A stretch of 64,000 nt of DNA, from contig JAGBFH010000009.1 in assembly GCA_017936605.1 (NCBI GenBank), positions 61,999-125,998 on the forward strand. Direction: 5' to 3'. The translations under genes and the position numbers were made by a program. Below the pieces are notes generated by a model that was given only the letters and a program-made list of their open reading frames with translations, searched no databases and was not told where the DNA came from. This document shows positions 59,748 to 64,000 of the stretch, piece by piece (positions within the stretch are counted from its first letter, which is position 1; every line of letters starts with the position of its first letter). This DNA is from Tidjanibacter sp. GTDB lineage: Bacteria; Bacteroidota; Bacteroidia; Bacteroidales; Rikenellaceae.

Positions 59748-60332
59748 ATGAACAGACAGACGAAAATTATCGTTACACTCGCAGCGCTGCTCGGCCTGGC
59801 TGTGGTGTTACTCTTCAGAGGGTCGGCCGAGGCACGCCGCGTGGAGGAGAACTTCCGCGTGGCGGATCAAGAGCGACAGGCCCTGGGCGACTCACTCGAG
59901 GCCTCGCGGGCCTCGGTGGCAAGGTTGCGTATGACCATTGGCGAACTCGAGGAGTTCCGCGCGAGGGATGCGCGTGAGATTGAGGCACTTGGTGTCAAGC
60001 TGCGCCGCGTGGAGAGCCTCACGAAGGTGGAGACCCGGACCCTCCTCGACACGACCATCCATCCGGCCGAAATGCCCCTTGCGCCCATCCTCTCCGACTC
60101 GCTCTTTGCGCTCCGTTGGAGCGACGGCTGGGTGTCGATAGATGTGACCTCGCGTCCCACGCTTAGTCGCGTGGAGGTCACCTCCCACGACACACTCTTC
60201 CAGGTTGTTCACCGCGTGCCCCACTCGTGGTGGATATTCCGCTGGGGCACCAAGGCCATACGCCAGGAGATTCGCTCCTCCAACCCCCACACCCGACTGA
60301 CCTATGCGGAGTACATAGAAATTGACAATTGA
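59748..60332 (+). CDS. Small bitopic coiled-coil protein (DUF6549-like), unknown function
   Basis: The 194-residue product starts with one membrane segment (IIVTLAALLGLAVVLLF), followed by a charged helix rich in Glu/Arg/Ala (about 30-90, ADQERQALGDSLEASRASVA) that should form a coiled coil. The C-terminal half is beta-like (SDGWVSIDVTSRPTLSRVEV) and contains HRVPHSWWIFRWGTKAIRQE. The layout resembles small proteins found in Bacteroidetes prophages and mobile elements (DUF6549 as I recall, unverified), but no phage gene is nearby. The last codons (GAA ATT GAC AAT TGA) run into a heptamer array. Confidence 0.6.
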   Translation: MNRQTKIIVTLAALLGLAVVLLFRGSAEARRVEENFRVADQERQALGDSLEASRASVARLRMTIGELEEFRARDAREIEALGVKLRRVESLTKVETRTLLDTTIHPAEMPLAPILSDSLFALRWSDGWVSIDVTSRPTLSRVEVTSHDTLFQVVHRVPHSWWIFRWGTKAIRQEIRSSNPHTRLTYAEYIEIDN

Positions 60333-60375
60333 AAATTGACAATTGACAATGGAAAATTGAAAATTAAAAGATTTT

Positions 60376-60423
60376 CCCTCCCCTAAGTTAGGGGAGGGTG
60401 AGCGAAGCTCGGGAGAGGTCTGT
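60376..60423 (+). repeat. Double-hairpin dispersed repeat, copy 8
   Basis: CTCCCCTAAGTTAGGGGAG followed by GAGCGAAGCTC and GGGAGAGGTCTGT. The second stem differs from other copies but still pairs. Confidence 0.85.
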
Positions 60424-60440
60424 TATTGCGGTGGACAATA

Positions 60441-60480
60441 AACAGAGAGCAGACCCCGTGGAGGTCTGCTCTCTCTGTTT
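60441..60480 (-). terminator. Terminator of the NifX-like gene
   Basis: Stem CAGAGAGCAGACC/GGTCTGCTCTCTCTG (2-base bulge), touching the stop codon. A and T tracts are on both sides, so it may serve both convergent genes. Confidence 0.85.
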
Positions 60481-60834
60481 TTAGTGGTGCCCGCACTCGT
60501 GGTGGTCACAGGCGACTCCCGAGTCGAAGACGAAGCCCGTGAGGTAGCTCTTCAGGAGCACATCCACCTCGCCCCTGCAACCTCTAATTACTCTTATGCC
60601 GGCGGCGGAGAGTTTGTTCTTGGCGCCCTCGCCCATATTACCTGCGAGCATCACCTCCACGCCCATATCGTGGAGCGTCGAGGCGATGTTGCTCTTGCAG
60701 CCACAGCCCTGTGGTGAGGGGAGTGTTTCGGTGGCCGTAATGGTGTTATTCTCAATGGTGAAGATGGTGTAGTGGTCGCAATGACCGAAGTGGTCGTCAA
60801 CCCTGCCATCCCTTGTTGGTACTGCGATTTTCAT
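60481..60834 (-). CDS. NifX/NifB-type dinitrogenase cofactor-binding domain protein
   Basis: The 117-residue single-domain product starts MKIAVPTRDGRVDDHFGHCDHYTIF, with the conserved DxHFG pattern. It has a cysteine motif GCGCKSN in place of the usual mid-loop, and VEVMLAGNMGEGAKNKLSAAGI. The C terminus is rich in His and Cys (CDHHECGHH). Such stand-alone proteins are common in organisms without nitrogenase and are thought to bind iron-sulfur or metal clusters. The function is unknown. No nif gene is nearby. Its leader is a 47-bp dispersed repeat. Confidence 0.88.
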   Translation of the reverse strand: MKIAVPTRDGRVDDHFGHCDHYTIFTIENNTITATETLPSPQGCGCKSNIASTLHDMGVEVMLAGNMGEGAKNKLSAAGIRVIRGCRGEVDVLLKSYLTGFVFDSGVACDHHECGHH

Positions 60835-60835
60835 A

Positions 60836-60882
60836 AATTCAAAATGCAAAATGCAAAATTCAAAATTATTTATTAGGGAATT
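60836..60882 (-). repeat. 47-bp dispersed repeat, copy B
   Basis: Perfect reverse complement of 30311-30357. It ends 1 bp before the start codon of the NifX-like gene and carries a TAATTTTG motif pointing toward it (60861-60868). Confidence 0.9.
60861..60868 (-). promoter_or_regulatory. -7-like element inside the 47-bp repeat (TAATTTTG on minus strand)
   Basis: The plus strand reads CAAAATTA, 26 bp before the NifX-like ATG. The surrounding repeat is AT-rich, so the match could be fortuitous. Confidence 0.4.
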
Positions 60883-60926
60883 TGTCCATTGTCAATTGTC
60901 AATTTTCAATTGTCAATTCTCAATTC

Positions 60927-62057
<1,131 letters not shown>

Positions 62058-62076
62058 AATTCAAAATTCAAAATTT

Positions 62077-62124
62077 ACAGACCTCTCCCGCCCTACGGGC
62101 ACCCTCCCCTAACTTATGGGAGGG
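62077..62124 (-). repeat. Double-hairpin dispersed repeat, copy 9
   Basis: Reverse orientation, ACAGACCTCTCCCGCCC to CTCCCCTAACTTATGGGAG (one mismatch). It lies between the two spermidine genes. Confidence 0.8.
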
Positions 62125-62221
62125 TAAAGGCCTAAAGTAAATTGAAAATTACCATCCACAATGTCTTCGGGCCCGCGTGAGCGAGCCCGTGACATTTAGA
62201 CGCTTATCGTTAGACTTTTGG

Positions 62222-63412
62222 CTACAGCTCCAGGTCTACATCGTGCAGCTCAACCCAAGGCAGACCCTGAGGACCGAGCTCCGCCAAGAATGGATCGGGA
62301 TCGAACTCCTCCACATTGTGAACGCCGGGCATCACCCACAGACCCTTTGCAAACATTGCTGCGCCAAGTGCGGCGGGCACACCGGTGGTGTAGCTCACAG
62401 CCTGGGTGCCGGTCTCCTTGTAGGCCTCGGCGTGGTCGCAGTTGTTGTATATATAATAGGTCTTCTCCTTGCCGTCCTTGATACCGCGGATGCGGCAGCC
62501 GATGCTGGTCTCGCCTTGGTAGTTCTCGCCGAGGGTCTTGGGGTCGGGGAGCACAGCCTTGAGGAACTGGATGGGCACAATCTCCTGACCGTTGTACATA
62601 ATGGGGTCAATGCGGGCCATACCGATGTCCTGAATCACCCTCAGGTGGGTGAGGTACTCCTGACCGAAGGTCATCCAGAAGCGTGCACGCTTGATGGTGG
62701 GGTAGTTGATCACAAGGCTCTCGAGCTCCTCGTGGTAGAGCAGATAGCTCTCGCGGGGGCCGATGTTGGGATAGTTGAGTGTCTTGTGAATCTCCAGCGA
62801 GCCGGTGGTTACCCACTCGCCATTCTCCCAGTAGCGGCCGTTCTGGGTAATCTCGCGGATGTTAATCTCGGGGTTGAAGTTGGTGGCGAAAGCCTTGCCG
62901 TGGTTGCCGGCGTTGCAGTCCACGATGTCGAGGTAGTGAATCTCGTCGAAGTGGTGCTTTGCGGCATAGGCGGTGAAGATGGCCGAAACGCCGGGGTCGA
63001 AACCGCAGCCGAGGATGGCTGTGAGGCCGGCCTTCTCGAACCTCTCGCGGTAGGCCCACTGCCACGAGTACTCGAAGTGCGCCTCGTCGAGGGGCTCATA
63101 GTTTGCTGTGTCGAGGTAGTTCACGCCACACTCAAGACAGGCATCCATAATGGTCAGGTCCTGATAGGGGAGTGCTACATTGATAACGATGTCGGGCCTG
63201 AAGGCGCGCATCACGCGGCACAGGTCGGCCACATTGTCGGCATCCACCTGCTCGGTCTTGATGCGGTCGCCGCCGATGGCTGCTGCAATCTGGTCACACT
63301 TGCTCTTTGTACGGCTTGCCAACATCACATCCGTAAATACGGGATTGGCTGCCACTTTGTGTGCAACAACGGTTCCTACGCCGCCTGCACCAATGATAAG
63401 TACTCTACACAT
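62222..63412 (-). CDS. Carboxynorspermidine/carboxyspermidine dehydrogenase (saccharopine dehydrogenase family)
   Basis: The 396-residue NAD(P)-dependent enzyme condenses aspartate semialdehyde with a diamine. It has the Rossmann motif VLIIGAGGVGTVVAHKV, IVINVALPYQDLTIMDACL, GVNYLDTANYEP and GCGFDPGVSAIFTAYA. Its lysine-pathway relatives are similar, but the nearby nspC identifies the polyamine role. The ATG at 63412 was chosen because the glycine-rich Rossmann strand follows at once. A further 35 open codons upstream read through the promoter. Confidence 0.9.
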   Translation of the reverse strand: MCRVLIIGAGGVGTVVAHKVAANPVFTDVMLASRTKSKCDQIAAAIGGDRIKTEQVDADNVADLCRVMRAFRPDIVINVALPYQDLTIMDACLECGVNYLDTANYEPLDEAHFEYSWQWAYRERFEKAGLTAILGCGFDPGVSAIFTAYAAKHHFDEIHYLDIVDCNAGNHGKAFATNFNPEINIREITQNGRYWENGEWVTTGSLEIHKTLNYPNIGPRESYLLYHEELESLVINYPTIKRARFWMTFGQEYLTHLRVIQDIGMARIDPIMYNGQEIVPIQFLKAVLPDPKTLGENYQGETSIGCRIRGIKDGKEKTYYIYNNCDHAEAYKETGTQAVSYTTGVPAALGAAMFAKGLWVMPGVHNVEEFDPDPFLAELGPQGLPWVELHDVDLEL

Positions 63413-63492
63413 AGCGATTTGTTTTCGTTTTTGTGGGTTTATATTTTTGTTTTTCTTGAGTTCCTTTTCGGGGCTGCACTCCTTGCAACATA

Positions 63493-63500
63493 CAAAGATA
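63493..63500 (-). promoter_or_regulatory. -7 element of the carboxynorspermidine dehydrogenase gene (TATCTTTG on minus strand)
   Basis: The plus strand reads CAAAGATA, about 80 bp before the chosen ATG. Confidence 0.6.
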
Positions 63501-63509
63501 GGAAAAAGA

Positions 63510-63594
63510 ATTGACAAAACAAAGTTTTGTCTAAAATGCTCCTACTCGGCATCGTGCACGAGCCCCCTCTGCCCTCGCTTACTCGTATTTGCGA
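63510..63594 (-). repeat. 85-bp dispersed repeat, copy B
   Basis: Inverted relative to 15528-15610. Shared blocks include GACAAAAC, AGTTTTGTCTAAAATGCTCC, CTCGG, CTCTGC and CTCGCTTACTCG. Confidence 0.75.
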
Positions 63595-63652
63595 TAATTG
63601 AGAATTGAAAAGGGCGAAAAGGGCGAAAAGGGCGAAAAGGGCAAAAATGATT

Positions 63653-63749
63653 CCCTCCCCTACGAAAGGGGAGGTTGGGAGGGGTGCTCGAAAATTGCGT
63701 GCGCGTCCTCGCGCACAGGGAGGGTGCCCGAAGGGCGGGAGAGGTCTGT
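63653..63749 (+). repeat. Double-hairpin dispersed repeat, copy 10 (interrupted)
   Basis: CTCCCC..GGGGAG is followed by a 40-bp interruption including TGCGCGAGGA-type palindromic sequence (GCGTGCGCGTCCTCGCGCAC), then GCCCGAAGGGC and GGGAGAGGTCTGT. Confidence 0.7.
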
Positions 63750-63794
63750 AAAGAATTGGCAAGGGCAAAAAGGGCGAAAAGGGCGAAAATGATT

Positions 63795-63842
63795 CCCTCC
63801 CCTAAGTTAGGGGAGGGTGCCCGTAGGGCGGGAGAGGTCTGT
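63795..63842 (+). repeat. Double-hairpin dispersed repeat, copy 11
   Basis: CTCCCCTAAGTTAGGGGAG followed by GCCCGTAGGGC and GGGAGAGGTCTGT. Confidence 0.85.
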
Positions 63843-63861
63843 TGTACTTTAGTAGAAGAAT

Positions 63862-63978
63862 GGGAGAGATGGGAGAGATGGGAGAGATGGGAGAGATGGG
63901 AGAGATGGGAGAGATGGGAGAGATGGGAGAGATGGGAGAGATGGGAGAGATGGGAGAGATGGGAGAGATGGGAGAGAT
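63862..63978. repeat. 13-copy perfect 9-bp minisatellite (GGGAGAGAT)
   Basis: Thirteen identical consecutive units of GGGAGAGAT (117 bp). The period of 9 keeps one frame open, giving an artificial Trp-Glu-Arg or Met-Gly-Glu repeat. Confidence 0.95.
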
Positions 63979-64000
63979 GGGCCTTCCCCTAATTCCCCAA

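Larger units (their letters stand above)
63413..64000. other. Repeat-filled right end of the window
   Basis: It holds a minus-strand promoter, the 85-bp repeat copy B, GGGCGAAAA arrays (63610-63647 and 63762-63789), two double-hairpin repeats, and a 13-unit minisatellite. No gene; open frames here merely read the repeats. Confidence 0.75.

Noticed and set aside
63675..63992. Open frame encoding a Trp-Glu-Arg repeat protein at the right end
   Set aside because: It only translates the 9-bp GGGAGAGAT minisatellite; a period of 9 keeps one frame open by chance.

Overview
The window looks like chromosomal DNA of a Bacteroidales bacterium, most likely Rikenellaceae/Alistipes-like (an inference from gene content and moderately high GC; no 16S rRNA gene is present to settle it). 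Support comes from repeated TAnnTTTG promoter elements, absent or weak Shine-Dalgarno sites, GldE-type and OlsF-type genes, a CarboxypepD_reg-plug TonB receptor, and solitary META-domain and TPR exported proteins. I saw no tRNA, rRNA, insertion sequence, integrase or CRISPR array.

Layout: (1) 1-9.2 kb: tadA end, exported TPR protein, a fused PlsC-GNAT acyltransferase (aminolipid synthesis), uvrC, a small AT-richer lipoprotein gene bracketed by a duplication of the uvrC 3' end, trxB, LicD-like transferase and GT2 glycosyltransferase. (2) 9.2-15.4 kb: SulP transporter, serine hydrolase, DsbD. (3) 15.6-23 kb, minus strand: a complete urease operon ureABC-ureEFGD followed by a urea channel and a NikMN-type nickel uptake protein, so substrate entry, metal entry, cofactor insertion and enzyme lie in one transcription unit. 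(4) 23-30.2 kb: fluoride channel, OprB-like porin, TonB receptor, RidA, META lipoprotein, and a two-gene lipoprotein/radical SAM-SPASM cassette whose reading frames overlap by 17 bp. (5) 30.5-34.5 kb: rpsA, RNase Z, a small barrel protein. (6) 34.8-53.4 kb, minus strand: the division and cell-wall cluster rsmH-ftsL-pbp-murE-mraY-murD-ftsW-murG-murC-ftsQ-ftsA-ftsZ, continuing into gldE, a phosphopantetheinyl transferase and ung. (7) 53.5-64 kb: ispF, pepD, a 1.1-kb gene-free repeat region, an ECF sigma factor, a split chromate transporter, rsmE, a small coiled-coil membrane protein, a NifX-like protein, and the two carboxynorspermidine (spermidine) genes.

The most unusual aspect is the intergenic DNA. 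Nearly every gap is filled by a limited set of recurring elements: (a) a roughly 48-bp double-hairpin repeat in at least 11 copies, both orientations; (b) a long cruciform element placed directly after stop codons of plus-strand genes; (c) stem-loops built on CGGGTTAC/GTAACCCG; (d) tandem 9-bp arrays of the AAGGTCTTT and TTATAAGTC type; (e) 7-bp AATTGAA-type arrays that begin exactly at the stop codon of eight genes and supply TGA in all three frames; (f) an approximately 85-bp repeat present twice; and (g) a 47-bp perfect dispersed repeat carrying a TAATTTTG promoter motif. The strongest candidates for a little-described system are the lipoprotein/radical SAM cassette and this gene-end repeat architecture.
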